Assembly: GCF_008477545.1 (NCBI RefSeq)
Contig: NZ_VORA01000001.1
Location: 496,001 to 560,000 of the forward strand
Reading direction: 5' to 3'
Length of the DNA: 64,000 bases
From: Roseibium aestuarii
GTDB lineage: Bacteria > Pseudomonadota > Alphaproteobacteria > Rhizobiales > Stappiaceae
Shown: in pieces, positions 17,072 to 27,533 of the stretch
How the letters are laid out: every line of letters starts with the position of its first letter
Numbering within the stretch: position 1 is the stretch's first letter
Position numbers and translations under genes: made by a program
The notes under the pieces: generated by a model
Told to the model about the DNA's origin: nothing
Seen by the model: the letters and a program-made list of their open reading frames with translations, nothing else
Databases searched by the model: none

Positions 17072-18669
17072 GCCAGCCTTGCCATGGCGCCGCTGCTGTC
17101 GTGATCGTCCGGCGATGCCGGGAAGAGATAGCCCCGGGCGGCGAGCTTGGTCGCCACATCGGCGCTCACCGCCGGGCCGAAGACGTGGCCCTGACCCGCA
17201 TGACAGCCGAGGGTCTGCAGGCGGTTGATGAGGGCCGGATCCTCGATCCCTTCCGCGACGGTCCGGATCCCCATGCCCCTGGCGAGAATGAGGATGGCCT
17301 CCACCACGGCCGCCTTCTCCGGATCGTCGAGGATCCCGCCTGAAAACTGGCCGTGGATCTTCACCGTGTCAAAGGGATGCGCCCGCAGGAAGGTGAGGCT
17401 GGACGTGCCGATGCCGAAGTCATCCAGCGCCAGGCGAACGCCCTGTTCACAGAGCTGTTCCAGGACCGGTTGGAGTTGCCGCGTGTGACGCAGCAGGCGC
17501 GGTTCGGTGATGTCGAGCATCAGCCGATGGGGCAAGAGCTCGTGTTCGGCGAGGATCGCGGCCAGGCGCAGGGGGAAGGTCTGTTCCTGCAGTTTCAGGG
17601 CAGAGATATTGAGGCTCAGACCGATCGTGTTCGGCCAGCGTCGCGCCGCCTTGCAGGCCTTGACCAGGATCGCCTCCGTCAACTCGGAAATCAGACCCAC
17701 GTCCTCTGCAATGGGAATGAACTCCCGGGGAGGGACGCTGCCAAACTCCGGGTCATGCCAGCGCGCCAGGGCCTCGAAGCCGAGGATCATCCCGTCCTGC
17801 AGGCGCACGATCGGCTGGAATTCCGGCTCGATCTTCTTCTCGCTCATGGCGCGGCGGATGCGTTGCTCCAGCAGCGACCGTTGCAGGATCGTGGCGTCCA
17901 TCGCTAGCTCGAAGAAGCGGAAGTTGGAGCTGCCCGAGGTCTTGGCCCGATAGAGAGCGATGTCGGCGCGGCGCAACAGCTCCGATGCCGAATGCCCGTC
18001 GCGGGGGAAGAGGGCAATCCCGATCCCGGTGCCGACCCGGATCTCGCGGCTGTCGATCTCGAACGGATCTCGGATCGCGGCGATGACACGCCGGGCAATC
18101 TGTACGGCGTCTTCCTTGTCCTCCAGCACCGGGGTGATGATCGCGAATTCGTCGCCGCCCAGGCGGGCCACCAGACCCTGATCCCCGATTTCCCGCGTCA
18201 GTCGGGTGGCGAAGGTCGTCAGAAGCTGGTCGCCGACCCCGTGGCCATAGACATCGTTCACGGGTTTGAACCCGTCGATGTCGAGCATGAACACCGCCCG
18301 GATCTGGTCGACCTCGACCATGTCCATCAGGCGATTGAAGTCTTCGTCCAGCTTGCGCCGGTTCGGGAGGCCGGTGAGTTCGTCCTGCTTGGCGAGCTCG
18401 ATGGCGACATGCTCGGCTGTCTGGTGCGCATGTAGCCTGCGGTGCATCCGATAGAGGGTGTGAAGCGTGGCGACGAGGGCGAAGATGCCCATGCAGAAGC
18501 CGATGGCGATGATGGTTTCCACCAGATGCAGCAGCAGATGGTCGGAGGTGGAGAGGACCAGAACAAGCGGATGCATCTGCGCAAGAAAGTATCCGCACGG
18601 CAGAGCCGCCAGAATCACGAGCAGGATCAGTTTGACCTGCGGCTCCGATGGGGATGAAGCGCGTTTCAA
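17068..18669 (-). CDS. GGDEF-EAL protein, intact GGDEF and altered EAL site
   Basis: GGDEF domains make and EAL domains degrade cyclic di-GMP. Two N-terminal membrane helices (about residues 12-32 and 45-68) precede the GGDEF domain (about 95-255), with LDIDGFKPVND and canonical ARLGGDEFAI. No inhibitory RxxD site is at the usual distance. The EAL domain (about 265-515) keeps FEALARW, LNIS, ALDDFG, AEGIED and GQGHVF, but the metal-ligand motif normally ExTE reads LDITE, and the usual KID reads KIH. The phosphodiesterase may therefore be weak or inactive, making the protein mainly a cyclase; this is inference. The start is TTG at 18669 without a clear ribosome site. It is convergent with gltS. 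Confidence 0.9.
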   Translation of the reverse strand: MKRASSPSEPQVKLILLVILAALPCGYFLAQMHPLVLVLSTSDHLLLHLVETIIAIGFCMGIFALVATLHTLYRMHRRLHAHQTAEHVAIELAKQDELTGLPNRRKLDEDFNRLMDMVEVDQIRAVFMLDIDGFKPVNDVYGHGVGDQLLTTFATRLTREIGDQGLVARLGGDEFAIITPVLEDKEDAVQIARRVIAAIRDPFEIDSREIRVGTGIGIALFPRDGHSASELLRRADIALYRAKTSGSSNFRFFELAMDATILQRSLLEQRIRRAMSEKKIEPEFQPIVRLQDGMILGFEALARWHDPEFGSVPPREFIPIAEDVGLISELTEAILVKACKAARRWPNTIGLSLNISALKLQEQTFPLRLAAILAEHELLPHRLMLDITEPRLLRHTRQLQPVLEQLCEQGVRLALDDFGIGTSSLTFLRAHPFDTVKIHGQFSGGILDDPEKAAVVEAILILARGMGIRTVAEGIEDPALINRLQTLGCHAGQGHVFGPAVSADVATKLAARGYLFPASPDDHDSSGAMARLA

Positions 18670-19046
18670 TTCTTTGTCCGGTTATAGCCTCACGGCTGCG
18701 GATGATCGGGCCATTTTATTTCCGAATGATGAAACTCGGCGCTTGTAGGTATTGTCATCTACATGAAGTGGTTCAGTGATTACTGCCAGTATTACTCCTG
18801 TCATTTTGACTATGACATCCTGCGCGTACCCTGCTGAGGTCCCCCGCTGGCAGCCTCCGGTGTCGACGGATGAGCGGGAGGGGGTGACAATCCTCGCCGT
18901 CACTGGTAACGGACGAGCCGAGAATTTGCGCCGCACGCAGGCCGATGAGACCCGGCCTTCGCCCGGACGGCGCGACCACCCGAAAAGCCCCTTGCCCGAA
19001 GCCGGACGCGGCCTCGCGGGGCTCGACCCGAAGGTATGTGAGACCG
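18670..19046. other. Divergent promoter region between GGDEF-EAL gene and glyS
   Basis: This 377 bp has no convincing gene. It is AT-richer between 18700 and 18820, where promoters for both flanking genes are expected. TGTAG-N10-CTACA (about 18745-18764) could form a short hairpin. The right part is GC-rich leader of glyS. I see no riboswitch signature. Confidence 0.3.
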
Positions 19047-21140
19047 ATGCCCGACCTGCTGCTTGAACTGTTCAGCGAGGAAATTCCCGCGCGGATGCAG
19101 CGCCGCGCTGCGGAGGATCTGAAGTCCCTCGTCACCAACGCGCTGGTGGAAGCGGGCCTGCCCTATGAAGGGGCGAAGGCCTTCGCCACGCCGCGCCGCC
19201 TGACGCTTCATGTGGCCGGTGTTCCGGCCGCTTCCAGCGCCACCCGCGAGGAACGCAAGGGTCCGCGCGTCGGCTCGCCGGAAAAGGCGCTGGAAGGCTT
19301 CCTGCGCGGGGCAGGTCTCAACTCCATCGACGAGGCGACCATTCAGTCCGACCCGAAGAAGGGCGACTTCTATGTCGCCGTCATCGAGAAGCCGGGCCGC
19401 TCCGCCATCGAGGTTCTCAGCGACGTGATGCCGGGCATCATCCGCAACTTCCCCTGGCCCAAGTCCATGCGCTGGGGCACGGGCACCATGCGCTGGGTGC
19501 GGCCGCTCCATTCCATCGTCGCCACCTTCGGGCCTGAAACCGAAGAGCCGGAGGTCGTGCCCTTCGAGGTCGAGGGCATCGTCTCGGGCACCACGACCCG
19601 CGGCCACCGCTTCCTCGCCGACGAGGCCTTCCAGGTCCGTCGCTTCGACGATTACGTGCCCAAGCTGGAAAAGCACAAGGTCGTGCTCGATGCCGACCGC
19701 CGCAAGGACATCATCCTGCACGACGCCAAGGACCGCGCGCTGGCGCTGGGCCTGGAACTGGTCGAGGATGAGGGCCTGCTGGAAGAGGTCGCCGGCCTGG
19801 TCGAATGGCCGGTGGTGCTCATCGGTTCCTTTGAGCAAGAGTTCCTCGAGATCCCGGACGAGTGCATCCGCCTGACCATCCGCGCCAACCAGAAGTGCTT
19901 CGTGCTGAAGGATCCGGCGACGGGCCGTCTGGCCAACCGCTTCGTGCTGACCTCCAACATCGAGGCCTCCGACGGCGGCAAGGAAATCATCCACGGCAAC
20001 GAGAAGGTCATTCGCGCCCGTCTCTCCGACGCCCGCTTCTTCTGGGAAACGGACCTCAAGACCAAGCTGGCCGACAACCTGCCGAAGCTCGATGCCATCG
20101 TCTTCCACGAGAAGCTCGGCACGCAGGGCGAGCGGGTCAAGCGCCTGCGTGCGCTGGCGTCCGAGATCGCGCCGATGGTCGGCGCCGACACTGCCAAGGC
20201 CAACCGGGCTGCCGAACTCGCCAAGGCCGATCTGGTCTCCGCCATGGTCTACGAGTTCCCGGAACTCCAGGGCCTGATGGGCCGCACCTATGCCGGCAAG
20301 CAGGGCGAGGATGCCTCTGTCGCCATCGCGATCGAGGATCACTACCGGCCGCAGGGCCCGAGCGACAAGGTGCCGACCGATCCGGTCGCCATCGCCGTGG
20401 CGCTCGCCGACAAGCTCGACCTGCTCGCCGGCTTCTGGGCCATCGACGAGAAGCCGACCGGCTCCAAGGATCCCTTCGCCCTCCGCCGTGCGGCGCTCGG
20501 CGTGATCCGCATCGCGCTGGAAAACAAGCTGCGTCTGCCGCTGGCAAGCCTGATCAAGGCTGCTCTCGGTCGCCTGTCGGTGTCGCTGGAGGCTGCCGCG
20601 GCAGAGGCCCTCGTTGCCGACCTCATGTCCTTCTTCGCCGACCGCCTGAAGGTCTATCTGAAGGACGAGGGCGCCCGCCACGACCTGATTGACGCCGTGC
20701 TGGCGCTGGGCGGTCAGGACGATCTGCTGATGGTGGTCAAGCGCGTCGAGGCGCTGGGGGCCTTTGTCGCGTCCGACGACGGCATCAACCTGGCCGCCGG
20801 CTACAAGCGTGCGGTCAACATCCTCAAGGCCGAGGAAAAGAAAGACGGCGCAGAAGTCACCGGCAAGCCCCATGCGGATCACTTCCGCGAGCCGGCGGAA
20901 ATCACCCTGGCTTCTGCCATCGACACGGCCCGCTCTGAAGCAGCCGACGCGGTGAAGGCCGAGGACTTCGAGGCTGCCATGACCGCGCTGTCCCGCCTGC
21001 GCGCCCCGGTCGACAGCTTCTTCGAAGCCATTCTGGTCAACGCCGACGAGGCCGACATCCGCATGAACCGCCTGCGCCTGCTGGCGGAAATCCGCGACGC
21101 GGTGCATGTGGTCGCCGACTTCTCCAAGATCTCCGGCTGA
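19047..21140 (+). CDS. glyS: Glycyl-tRNA synthetase beta subunit
   Basis: This is the tRNA-binding beta subunit of the alpha2-beta2 glycyl-tRNA synthetase. The 697 residues start with the diagnostic [15 protein letters not shown], continue through [37 protein letters not shown] core helices and the [13 protein letters not shown] region, and end with the DALR-type anticodon-binding segment ([20 protein letters not shown]). The ATG at 19047 is used; the GTG three codons earlier has GAAGG nearer and could be the start. It stands alone, 6.9 kb from glyQ, so the two subunits must be balanced from separate promoters. A strong terminator follows. Confidence 0.98.
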   Translation: MPDLLLELFSEEIPARMQRRAAEDLKSLVTNALVEAGLPYEGAKAFATPRRLTLHVAGVPAASSATREERKGPRVGSPEKALEGFLRGAGLNSIDEATIQSDPKKGDFYVAVIEKPGRSAIEVLSDVMPGIIRNFPWPKSMRWGTGTMRWVRPLHSIVATFGPETEEPEVVPFEVEGIVSGTTTRGHRFLADEAFQVRRFDDYVPKLEKHKVVLDADRRKDIILHDAKDRALALGLELVEDEGLLEEVAGLVEWPVVLIGSFEQEFLEIPDECIRLTIRANQKCFVLKDPATGRLANRFVLTSNIEASDGGKEIIHGNEKVIRARLSDARFFWETDLKTKLADNLPKLDAIVFHEKLGTQGERVKRLRALASEIAPMVGADTAKANRAAELAKADLVSAMVYEFPELQGLMGRTYAGKQGEDASVAIAIEDHYRPQGPSDKVPTDPVAIAVALADKLDLLAGFWAIDEKPTGSKDPFALRRAALGVIRIALENKLRLPLASLIKAALGRLSVSLEAAAAEALVADLMSFFADRLKVYLKDEGARHDLIDAVLALGGQDDLLMVVKRVEALGAFVASDDGINLAAGYKRAVNILKAEEKKDGAEVTGKPHADHFREPAEITLASAIDTARSEAADAVKAEDFEAAMTALSRLRAPVDSFFEAILVNADEADIRMNRLRLLAEIRDAVHVVADFSKISG

Positions 21141-21164
21141 GGCCGGTTCAGTCTCTGAATGAGA

Positions 21165-21194
21165 AAAGGCGGGTCGTTGGACCCGCCTTTTTTA
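21165..21194 (+). terminator. Rho-independent terminator after glyS
   Basis: AAAGGCGGGTC (21165-21175) and GACCCGCCTTT (21180-21190) form a perfect 11 bp stem with a GTTG loop, followed by TTTA. It is 24 bp after the glyS stop. Confidence 0.9.
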
Positions 21195-21223
21195 TTGGCC
21201 GTGAGAGCCGGTTTCCCTGTCCG

Positions 21224-21280
21224 TCATGCTCGTCCCGAGTATCCAGACCCTTCACTTGTGCCGCGAGAGCGCGGCACAAG
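21224..21280. repeat. Dispersed palindromic element plus perfect 11 bp hairpin
   Basis: The segment starting GTCATGCTCGTCCCGAGTAT followed by CCAGA resembles the GTCAT...CCGGGAATCCAG dispersed elements frequent between genes in Rhizobiales; a second copy is at about 36797-36829. It is followed by a perfect hairpin, CTTGTGCCGCG-AGAG-CGCGGCACAAG (21255-21280), and by GGGGAGA/TCTCCCC (about 21296-21319). It lies downstream of the MFS gene (minus) and after the glyS terminator. Confidence 0.5.
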
Positions 21281-21332
21281 GCCGTAAGCGACGAGAGGGG
21301 AGATCTTTCGGGTCTCCCCGGCGCCGCGCAGA

Positions 21333-22562
21333 TCACTCCGCCGCCGCCAGACGCTCCACCGGCTTTTCCTTGATCGGCCAGTGCACGATTGCCGCCGCGA
21401 TGCCGAGGGCGATGCCCAGCCACCAGATGGCGTCATAGCTGCCGGTCTCGTCATAGAGCTTGCCCCCCAGCCACACGCCGAGGAACGACCCGACCTGGTG
21501 CGAGAAGAACACGAAGCCGAACAGGGTCGCCATGTAGCGCGGGCCGAACATGACCGCGACCAGACCGGAGGTCGGCGGAACTGTGGACAGCCACAGCAGA
21601 CCCATGACGGCGGCAAAGGCAAGCACTGTGAAGGGGGTAGCCGGCACCGAGATGAAGATGGTGATGGCAATCGCCCGGCCCAGATAGATTAGCGACAGGA
21701 AGATCGGCTTGGAATAGCGCCCGCCGATATAGCCGGAGATCAGCGACCCGGCGATGTTTGCCAGGCCGATGAGCGCGAGCGCGGTCGCGCCCCACTTCGG
21801 GTCCATGCCCAGATCCGCGATATAGGGCGGCAGGTGCACGGTGATGAAGGCCACGTGGAAGCCGCAGACGAAGAAGCCGAGCGTCAGCAGCAGGTAGCTG
21901 CGGGTGCGGAAGGCCTCGGCAATGGCCTGGGTCAGCTTCTGGTCGGCCACGCCCGGGGTGGGCACATGCACCGACTTGCCCTTGAGCGCGATGGCGAGGA
22001 AGGGCACCAGCATCATGATGCCGGAGAAGGCGATCAGGGTCTCCTGCCAGCCGATCGACTTGATGAGCGTGTCGCCGAGCGGGGCAAAGAGGAACTGGCC
22101 CATGGAGCCGGAGGCCGTGCCGATGCCGAAGGCGAGCGAGCGCTGCGCTGGCGTCACGGCCCGGCCGAAGGCCGCCAGCACCAGCGAGAAGGACGAGAAG
22201 GCGACGCCAAGGCCGATCAGCACCCCGGCGGAGAGGTGCAGTTCTGCAGCGCTTTCCGCATGGGCCATGAGCGCCAGGCCGGCCGCATAGAGGAAGGCGC
22301 CGAGCGTCAGGGTCTTCCAGGTGCCGAACCGGTCGGCCATCATGCCGGCGAAGGGCTGGGCTGCCCCCCAGGCCAGGTTCTGGATGGCAATGGCCAGGGC
22401 AAAGAGCTCCCGGCTCCAGCCATGGGCGCTGGTCATCGGCTGGAAGAACAGCCCCATGGCCGAGCGCGGACCGAAGGAGAGCAGGGCAACGCCACAGCCG
22501 CAGGCGATCAGCAGCGGAATGGCCACGTCCCGCGAGCGGGCAGGGGTAGAAGAGGCGGACAT
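21333..22562 (-). CDS. Major facilitator superfamily transporter
   Basis: This is a 409-residue inner-membrane secondary transporter with about twelve helices. The loop between helices 2 and 3 has the MFS-type sequence GMMADRFGTWKTLTLG, and the first half includes FGPRSAMGLFFQPMTSAHGW, typical of the monocarboxylate/oxalate-formate-like subgroup. A central cytoplasmic loop separates the halves near residue 200. The ATG at 22562 has GGAGAC upstream. The substrate cannot be assigned. A TTATCA dyad about 100 bp upstream may be its operator. The gene is transcribed away from nadABC. Confidence 0.85.
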   Translation of the reverse strand: MSASSTPARSRDVAIPLLIACGCGVALLSFGPRSAMGLFFQPMTSAHGWSRELFALAIAIQNLAWGAAQPFAGMMADRFGTWKTLTLGAFLYAAGLALMAHAESAAELHLSAGVLIGLGVAFSSFSLVLAAFGRAVTPAQRSLAFGIGTASGSMGQFLFAPLGDTLIKSIGWQETLIAFSGIMMLVPFLAIALKGKSVHVPTPGVADQKLTQAIAEAFRTRSYLLLTLGFFVCGFHVAFITVHLPPYIADLGMDPKWGATALALIGLANIAGSLISGYIGGRYSKPIFLSLIYLGRAIAITIFISVPATPFTVLAFAAVMGLLWLSTVPPTSGLVAVMFGPRYMATLFGFVFFSHQVGSFLGVWLGGKLYDETGSYDAIWWLGIALGIAAAIVHWPIKEKPVERLAAAE

Positions 22563-22660
22563 GGACGTCTCCAGAAGACGGGATGGCTCATCGCGGTGGA
22601 AGGACAGAAGTCCCGAGGCCGCGCAAGACCAGAGGGCGCAAGAATAGCGAGGCTTGCCTC

Positions 22661-22676
22661 TTATCAGAAATGATAA
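22661..22676. promoter_or_regulatory. Perfect dyad TTATCA-N4-TGATAA upstream of the MFS gene
   Basis: TTATCAGAAATGATAA is a perfect 6 bp inverted repeat about 100 bp upstream of the MFS start codon. On the minus strand it would overlap the -35 of a promoter with TATTCT as -10. A repressor of the transporter is the simplest reading. No regulator gene is adjacent. Confidence 0.35.
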
Positions 22677-23065
22677 ATCCTCCGCATTCCATCACCCAAG
22701 TGAATGGATCGACGCAATGAGCACAAAAATCCTGTGGCGCGCCCCGCATGTGAGGTCTCCTTCAGTGGTCGCAAACGGGCCGCCGAAGGCCTGTCCAGAG
22801 CCTGGCAATGCCCTGACCTGCGGCCCGCCGGTGCCTTGTTCTTTTGCAAGGTCTGGGCTGCGGGTCCTTAACCGGCAAAGCCGGTGCGGCGATGACGTTG
22901 CCGGGCAAGGATCTGGAAAGTCTGAGGATTCCGCCACCTGTCTCACGGTCTTGACGGAAGTGTGACAAAGGCACTGGATTCGATTGGGCATTCTGCCTAT
23001 ATAGAGGTCGATCAGAACGAAGAAAAAAAGGCATGGGCGTAAAGCCCGTTTTCTTTTGCGTCAGA

Positions 23066-23084
23066 TATGCTCAAGTTGAGCATA
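23066..23084. promoter_or_regulatory. NadQ-type operator upstream of nadABC
   Basis: TATGCTCAAGTTGAGCATA is a 19 bp palindrome with perfect 9 bp arms, ending 19 bp before the nadA ATG. I recall palindromes of this form, TATGCTCA...TGAGCATA, as predicted targets of NadQ, the NAD-synthesis repressor of Alphaproteobacteria. A NadQ-like protein is encoded at 32023-33015. Position between promoter and ribosome site fits repression. Confidence 0.7.
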
Positions 23085-23103
23085 AAGCCTCAGGGAGGTC
23101 GCC

Positions 23104-24186
23104 ATGACCATCACCACGTCCCCGGCTGCCCTTGCCGGAGCCACCCCGGCCGGAGCCGTCGCCCTCGACCGCTATCCGCCGCTGGCCCGTCCGGACCTCA
23201 CCTACACGCACGAAGTGGCGGAGGCGACCGCGCCGATCTACGAAAAGCTGAAGCACATCATCCCGGCGATCGAATGGCCCGCGCTTGCGCCCACGATCCA
23301 CGCGATCAACGTGCTGAAGAAGGAACGCAACGCGGTGATCCTGGCGCATAACTACATGACGCCGGACATCTATCACGGCGTGGCCGACATCGTGGGCGAC
23401 AGCCTGCAGCTTGCCATCGAGGCGACCCGCACCGATGCGGACGTGATCGTCCAGTGCGGCGTACACTTCATGGCCGAGACCTCGAAGATCCTGTCGCCGG
23501 ACAAGACGGTCCTGATCCCGGACATGAAGGCCGGCTGCTCGCTGGCCGAAAGCATCACCGGTGCCGATGTGCGCGCGCTGCGCGAGCGCAACCCGGGCAT
23601 TCCGATCATCACCTATGTGAACACCTCGGCCGACGTGAAGGCGGAGTGCGACATCTGCTGCACCTCGTCCAACGCCCTTCAGGTGGTGGAAAGCTTCGGC
23701 GTCGACCGGGTCTTCCTGATCCCGGACAAGTATCTCGCCGCCAACGTGGGCAACAAGACCGACGTGGAAGTTCTCGTCTGGGACGGTGCCTGCGAGGTGC
23801 ATGAGCGCTTCACCGCCCAGGAGCTGCGCGACTATCGCAAGATCGAGCCGAACGTGCAGATCATCGCGCACCCCGAGTGCCCGCCGGAAGTGGTGGCCGA
23901 GGCCGATTTCGCCGGCTCGACCGCGCATATGATCGACTGGGTGAAGACCAACAAGCCCGAGAAGGTGATGATGATCACCGAGTGCTCCATGGCCGACAAT
24001 GTGGCCAGCGAGACCCCGGGCGTCGACTACATCCGTCCCTGCAACCTCTGCCCGCACATGAAGCGCATCACGCTCTCCAAGATCCTGGACAGCCTGCTCT
24101 ACATGAAGGAAGAGGTCGTGGTCGATCCGGTTATCGCCGAAAAGGCCCGGGTCGCCGTTCAGCGGATGATCGACCTGAAGAAATAA
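23104..24186 (+). CDS. nadA: Quinolinate synthase A
   Basis: NadA condenses iminoaspartate with dihydroxyacetone phosphate to quinolinate, the second step of de novo NAD synthesis, using a 4Fe-4S cluster. The 360 residues contain [20 protein letters not shown], the cluster Cys in [25 protein letters not shown], and the C-terminal [11 protein letters not shown], where Cys is the last cluster ligand. The ATG at 23104 has GGGAGG upstream. It is the first gene of nadA-nadB-nadC, with the NadQ-type palindrome in its leader. The 146 bp gap to nadB is longer than usual for an operon but holds no terminator. Confidence 0.97.
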   Translation: MTITTSPAALAGATPAGAVALDRYPPLARPDLTYTHEVAEATAPIYEKLKHIIPAIEWPALAPTIHAINVLKKERNAVILAHNYMTPDIYHGVADIVGDSLQLAIEATRTDADVIVQCGVHFMAETSKILSPDKTVLIPDMKAGCSLAESITGADVRALRERNPGIPIITYVNTSADVKAECDICCTSSNALQVVESFGVDRVFLIPDKYLAANVGNKTDVEVLVWDGACEVHERFTAQELRDYRKIEPNVQIIAHPECPPEVVAEADFAGSTAHMIDWVKTNKPEKVMMITECSMADNVASETPGVDYIRPCNLCPHMKRITLSKILDSLLYMKEEVVVDPVIAEKARVAVQRMIDLKK

Positions 24187-24332
24187 GGGCGGCCACGCGG
24201 CCAGCGCCCTACGACACTGGGCCTCGCCGGCGGCGGCGGGGTCCCCTTCCGGCACGTCTCCCGTGCCGATGCCTTGCGCCCGTGAGAACCCGTCGCCGGA
24301 CGGGGAGGGCGCCTCAGTCTGGGAAAATTCCA

Positions 24333-25943
24333 ATGGGCGTTTCGCTTGAGGATTTCGCTCCCGCCCTGGCGGGTAAGGACGTCGATGACGTCGTCATTCT
24401 GGGCGGCGGTCTCGCCGGTCTGTTCTGCGCGCTGAAGCTCGCGCCGCGGCCGGTCACCGTCATCTCCAACGCCCAGATCGGTCATGGCGCATCCTCTGCC
24501 TGGGCCCAGGGCGGCATTGCCGCTGCCGTCTCCGATCATGACACCTATCAGGCGCACCGGGACGACACCCTGATGGCCGGGGCCGGCATCTGCGAGGCGA
24601 AGATCGTCGAGCAGATGACCCGCGAGGCCGGCGATCGGGTGCGCGATCTTCTGGGCTATGGTGTCCCCTTCGACAAGGATCTGGAAGGCCGCCTGCAGCT
24701 CTCCCGCGAGGCTGCTCATTCTGAAAATCGCGTCGTGCGCGTGCGCGGCGACATGGCCGGCAAGGCGATCATGGATGCCCTGATCGAGGCCGTGCGCAAG
24801 ACCCCGTCCATCCGCGTTCTCGAAGGTTTCATCGGCGAAAGCCTGATGACCGAGGGCCGCTATGTCACGGGCGTTCTGGCCCGCAAGCGCGGTGGCCTGG
24901 AACGCATGGCCTTCCCCGCCAAGGCGGTGGTGCTGGCCTCCGGTGGCATCGGCCATCTCTTCTCCGTCACCACCAACCCGGGCGAGGCCAACGGCCACGG
25001 TCTGGCCATGGCCGCGCGCGCTGGCGCCGTTCTGGCGGATGCGGAATTCGTGCAGTTCCACCCGACCGCGCTCAACATCGGCCGTGATCCGGCACCGCTC
25101 GCCACCGAAGCCCTGCGCGGCGATGGCGCGACCCTGATCAACTCTGCGGGCGAACGTTTCATGACAAAGGTTCATGAGCTCGCCGAGCTCGCCCCGCGCG
25201 ACATCGTGGCCCGGGCGATCCACCGGGAAGTGACCTCCGGCCGTGGCGCCTTCCTCGATTGCCGCGAGGCCATCGGCGCAAGTTTCGCCGACCGGTTCCC
25301 GACGGTCCATGCCGCCTGCGCCGCCGCCGGCATCGATCCGGTCACCCAGCCGATCCCGGTTGCTCCGGCAGAGCATTATCACATGGGCGGCGTTCTCACC
25401 GATGCCAACGGCCGCACGTCTCTCGACGGTCTCTGGGCGGCGGGCGAGGTGGCCTCTACCGGGGCGCATGGCGCCAACCGGCTGGCCTCCAACTCCCTGC
25501 TCGAGGCGGTAGTCTTTGCCGCGCGCATCGCCGAGGACATCCAGGGCCTGATGCCGACCCCGCGCAGCGCTTTCTGGGCCGAACACGAGAACGAACCCGG
25601 TCTGCCCAGCCAGCGCAACGTTCAGGAGCGCGAGGCCATCACCCAGCTGCGCGAGACCATGAGCCGCAACGTGGGGGTGGAGCGGGATGCCGACGGTCTG
25701 CGCCAGGCGCTGGCCGACATCCAGGCTGCAGAAGCCAAGTGCTCTCGCGTTTCCATTCTCAACATGATGGTGGCGGCGAAGATCATCGCGGCCTCGGCCC
25801 TGAAGCGCACCGAAAGCCGCGGCGGTCACTATCGCAGCGACTTCCCCGAAACCGATCCAGCCCAGCAGCGCCGCTCCTTCACGACCCTGTCGGAAGTGCG
25901 CGAGATTGCCCGGGCTGCGGCCGATACCGTGAGCGGAGCCTGA
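24333..25943 (+). CDS. nadB: L-aspartate oxidase
   Basis: NadB oxidises L-aspartate to iminoaspartate with FAD, feeding NadA. The 536 residues have the FAD-binding motif [27 protein letters not shown], and the active-site region common to the succinate dehydrogenase flavoprotein family: [25 protein letters not shown] and [15 protein letters not shown]. The ATG at 24333 gives the family-typical N-terminus; the ribosome site (GGGA) is weak. nadC follows after 4 bp. Confidence 0.97.
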   Translation: MGVSLEDFAPALAGKDVDDVVILGGGLAGLFCALKLAPRPVTVISNAQIGHGASSAWAQGGIAAAVSDHDTYQAHRDDTLMAGAGICEAKIVEQMTREAGDRVRDLLGYGVPFDKDLEGRLQLSREAAHSENRVVRVRGDMAGKAIMDALIEAVRKTPSIRVLEGFIGESLMTEGRYVTGVLARKRGGLERMAFPAKAVVLASGGIGHLFSVTTNPGEANGHGLAMAARAGAVLADAEFVQFHPTALNIGRDPAPLATEALRGDGATLINSAGERFMTKVHELAELAPRDIVARAIHREVTSGRGAFLDCREAIGASFADRFPTVHAACAAAGIDPVTQPIPVAPAEHYHMGGVLTDANGRTSLDGLWAAGEVASTGAHGANRLASNSLLEAVVFAARIAEDIQGLMPTPRSAFWAEHENEPGLPSQRNVQEREAITQLRETMSRNVGVERDADGLRQALADIQAAEAKCSRVSILNMMVAAKIIAASALKRTESRGGHYRSDFPETDPAQQRRSFTTLSEVREIARAAADTVSGA

Positions 25944-25947
25944 GCCG

Positions 25948-26808
25948 ATGAAAGCCCATCTGCCCGTCCTGCCGCAGCTGATGGTCGATGAGGCCGTCAA
26001 GGCCGCCCTTCTGGAAGACTGGGGCCGGGCAGGGGATGTGACCTCCCAGGCCACCATTCCCGCAGACCGCCAGGCGACCGCCGTGATCGCCAGCCGCAAG
26101 CCGGGCATTCTCGCCGGTCTGGCGCTGGCGGAAAGCGCCTTCCGTCAGACCGATGTGCGCGTGACCTTCGAACCGCTCATGGCCGATGGCGATCGTCTGG
26201 AAAAGGGCTCTGTGGTGGCCCGCATGTCCGGTCCGGCGCGCGCCATCCTTTCGGCCGAGCGCGTGGCCCTGAACTTCGCCTGTCACCTGTCAGGCATTGC
26301 CACCGCCACGGCCCGCTTCGCCGATCTGATCGCCCACACCCGGGCGGATATCGTCTGCACCCGCAAGACCACGCCGGGTCTGAGGGCCTTCGAGAAATAC
26401 GCGGTGCGTTGCGGCGGAGGCTCGAACCACCGCTTCGGTCTGGATGACGCGATCCTCATCAAGGACAACCATATCGCGGTGGCAGGCGGGGTGACGGCAG
26501 CCATCGAGGCGGCCAAGGCCTTTGCCGGGCATCTGGTGAAGATCGAGGTGGAGGTCGACACCCTCGACCAGCTGCGCGAAGCCCTTGGCTGTGCGCCCGA
26601 TGTGGTGATGCTCGACAACATGTCGCCGGATCAGCTCGCCGAAGCGGTTGCGATTGCGGGCGGCAAGGTTCTGCTCGAAGCCTCCGGCGGGATCGAGGCC
26701 GACACCGTCAAGGCTGTTGCAGAGGCCGGCGTCGATCTGATCTCCTCGGGCTGGATCACCCATTCCGCTCCGATCCTGGATCTGGGGCTGGATATCGAGA
26801 TCGGCTGA
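25948..26808 (+). CDS. nadC: Nicotinate-nucleotide pyrophosphorylase (carboxylating)
   Basis: NadC (quinolinate phosphoribosyltransferase) converts quinolinate and PRPP to nicotinate mononucleotide, completing the aspartate route. The 286 residues contain [38 protein letters not shown] (split for length) with PRPP and quinolinate-binding basic residues, [15 protein letters not shown], and the beta-barrel end [12 protein letters not shown]. It starts 4 bp after the nadB stop and is followed by a perfect terminator that closes the operon. Confidence 0.97.
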   Translation: MKAHLPVLPQLMVDEAVKAALLEDWGRAGDVTSQATIPADRQATAVIASRKPGILAGLALAESAFRQTDVRVTFEPLMADGDRLEKGSVVARMSGPARAILSAERVALNFACHLSGIATATARFADLIAHTRADIVCTRKTTPGLRAFEKYAVRCGGGSNHRFGLDDAILIKDNHIAVAGGVTAAIEAAKAFAGHLVKIEVEVDTLDQLREALGCAPDVVMLDNMSPDQLAEAVAIAGGKVLLEASGGIEADTVKAVAEAGVDLISSGWITHSAPILDLGLDIEIG

Positions 26809-26834
26809 GGCCGCGTCCGCTCCTTGCAGACATG

Positions 26835-26860
26835 AAAAAGGCGCCGGAAGGCGCCTTTTT
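26835..26860. terminator. Bidirectional terminator between nadC and the hupE-like gene
   Basis: AAAAAGGCGCC (26835-26845) and GGCGCCTTTTT (26850-26860) form a perfect stem with a GGAA loop. With A and T runs on both sides it can end transcripts of nadC (plus) and the convergent HupE gene (minus). Confidence 0.92.
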
Positions 26861-26880
26861 GCTGCGTGATTCCTCGGAAC

Positions 26881-27477
26881 TCAGGCCGCTGAGACCAAAT
26901 AAAGCCCGCTCAGGGCCGTGACCACGCCGAGGAACCGGGTAGCCAGCTCGCCGCGCCGGGTGTCGGTGCCGAGCCCCAGCTTGGCGCCGAATCCGAAGAG
27001 CACTCCGCAGGCATGCAGGACAATGGTCGCCAGCACGAAGCCTGCGGCAAAGGAAAGCCAGTCGGCATCGCCGATCTCGCCGCCGTGTGCATGGCCATGG
27101 AACAGGCCGAAGGCAGCGCAGAGCGCCACGCCGAAGCCGAGCGGCAGGGGAAGCGCTGCGGCAACCATCAGGCCCAGCACGATCACCGATCCGAGGATCA
27201 TCGGCTCGACGAAGGGAAGGTGAACACCGAACAGCGACAGGGCGTAGCCCATCACCATCGCACTGACGAACCCGGTGGGCAGAAGCCAGATCGCGCGTTC
27301 GCCGATCAGGGCAGCCCACAGGCCGACGGCGATCATTGCCAGAACATGGTCGAGGCCAAAGGCCGGATGGGTGAGGCCGGCGGCGAAAGAGCCGTGTTCG
27401 GACGGGTCCACATGGGCCAGGACGGGTGTGCTGAGAAAACAGAAAGCCAGCAAAAGGGCTGGACGCAGAAGGGTCAT
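26881..27477 (-). CDS. HupE/UreJ family protein
   Basis: HupE/UreJ proteins are inner-membrane nickel (or cobalt) permeases, often near hydrogenase or urease genes. This 198-residue protein has a signal-like N-terminus ending in VLAHVDPSEHGSF, the family motif HPAFGLDHVLAMIAVGLWAA with His and Asp predicted to bind metal, and a second His-rich motif LFHGHAHGGEI. About six helices are visible. No hydrogenase, urease or cobalamin gene is nearby, so its metal role here is inferred from the family only. The ATG has GAGGA upstream. Confidence 0.9.
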   Translation of the reverse strand: MTLLRPALLLAFCFLSTPVLAHVDPSEHGSFAAGLTHPAFGLDHVLAMIAVGLWAALIGERAIWLLPTGFVSAMVMGYALSLFGVHLPFVEPMILGSVIVLGLMVAAALPLPLGFGVALCAAFGLFHGHAHGGEIGDADWLSFAAGFVLATIVLHACGVLFGFGAKLGLGTDTRRGELATRFLGVVTALSGLYLVSAA

Positions 27478-27533
27478 GAAGGAGGATCCTCGATTGAGTC
27501 GATCATGGGCACCCCGGAATGGGTCATGCCCGA

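Larger units (their letters stand above)
22563..23103. other. Divergent regulatory region between MFS gene and nadA
   Basis: This 541 bp has no gene. Nearest the MFS gene is the dyad TTATCA-gaaa-TGATAA (22661-22676). Near nadA are TATATA (22998-23003), a candidate -10 element, and the NadQ-like palindrome (23066-23084). TTGACG (22951-22956) is a possible -35-like hexamer, but its spacing to TATATA is not standard. Confidence 0.4.

Noticed and set aside
18900..21107. 735-codon minus-strand open frame over glyS
   Set aside because: Antisense shadow of the glycyl-tRNA synthetase beta gene; no motifs.
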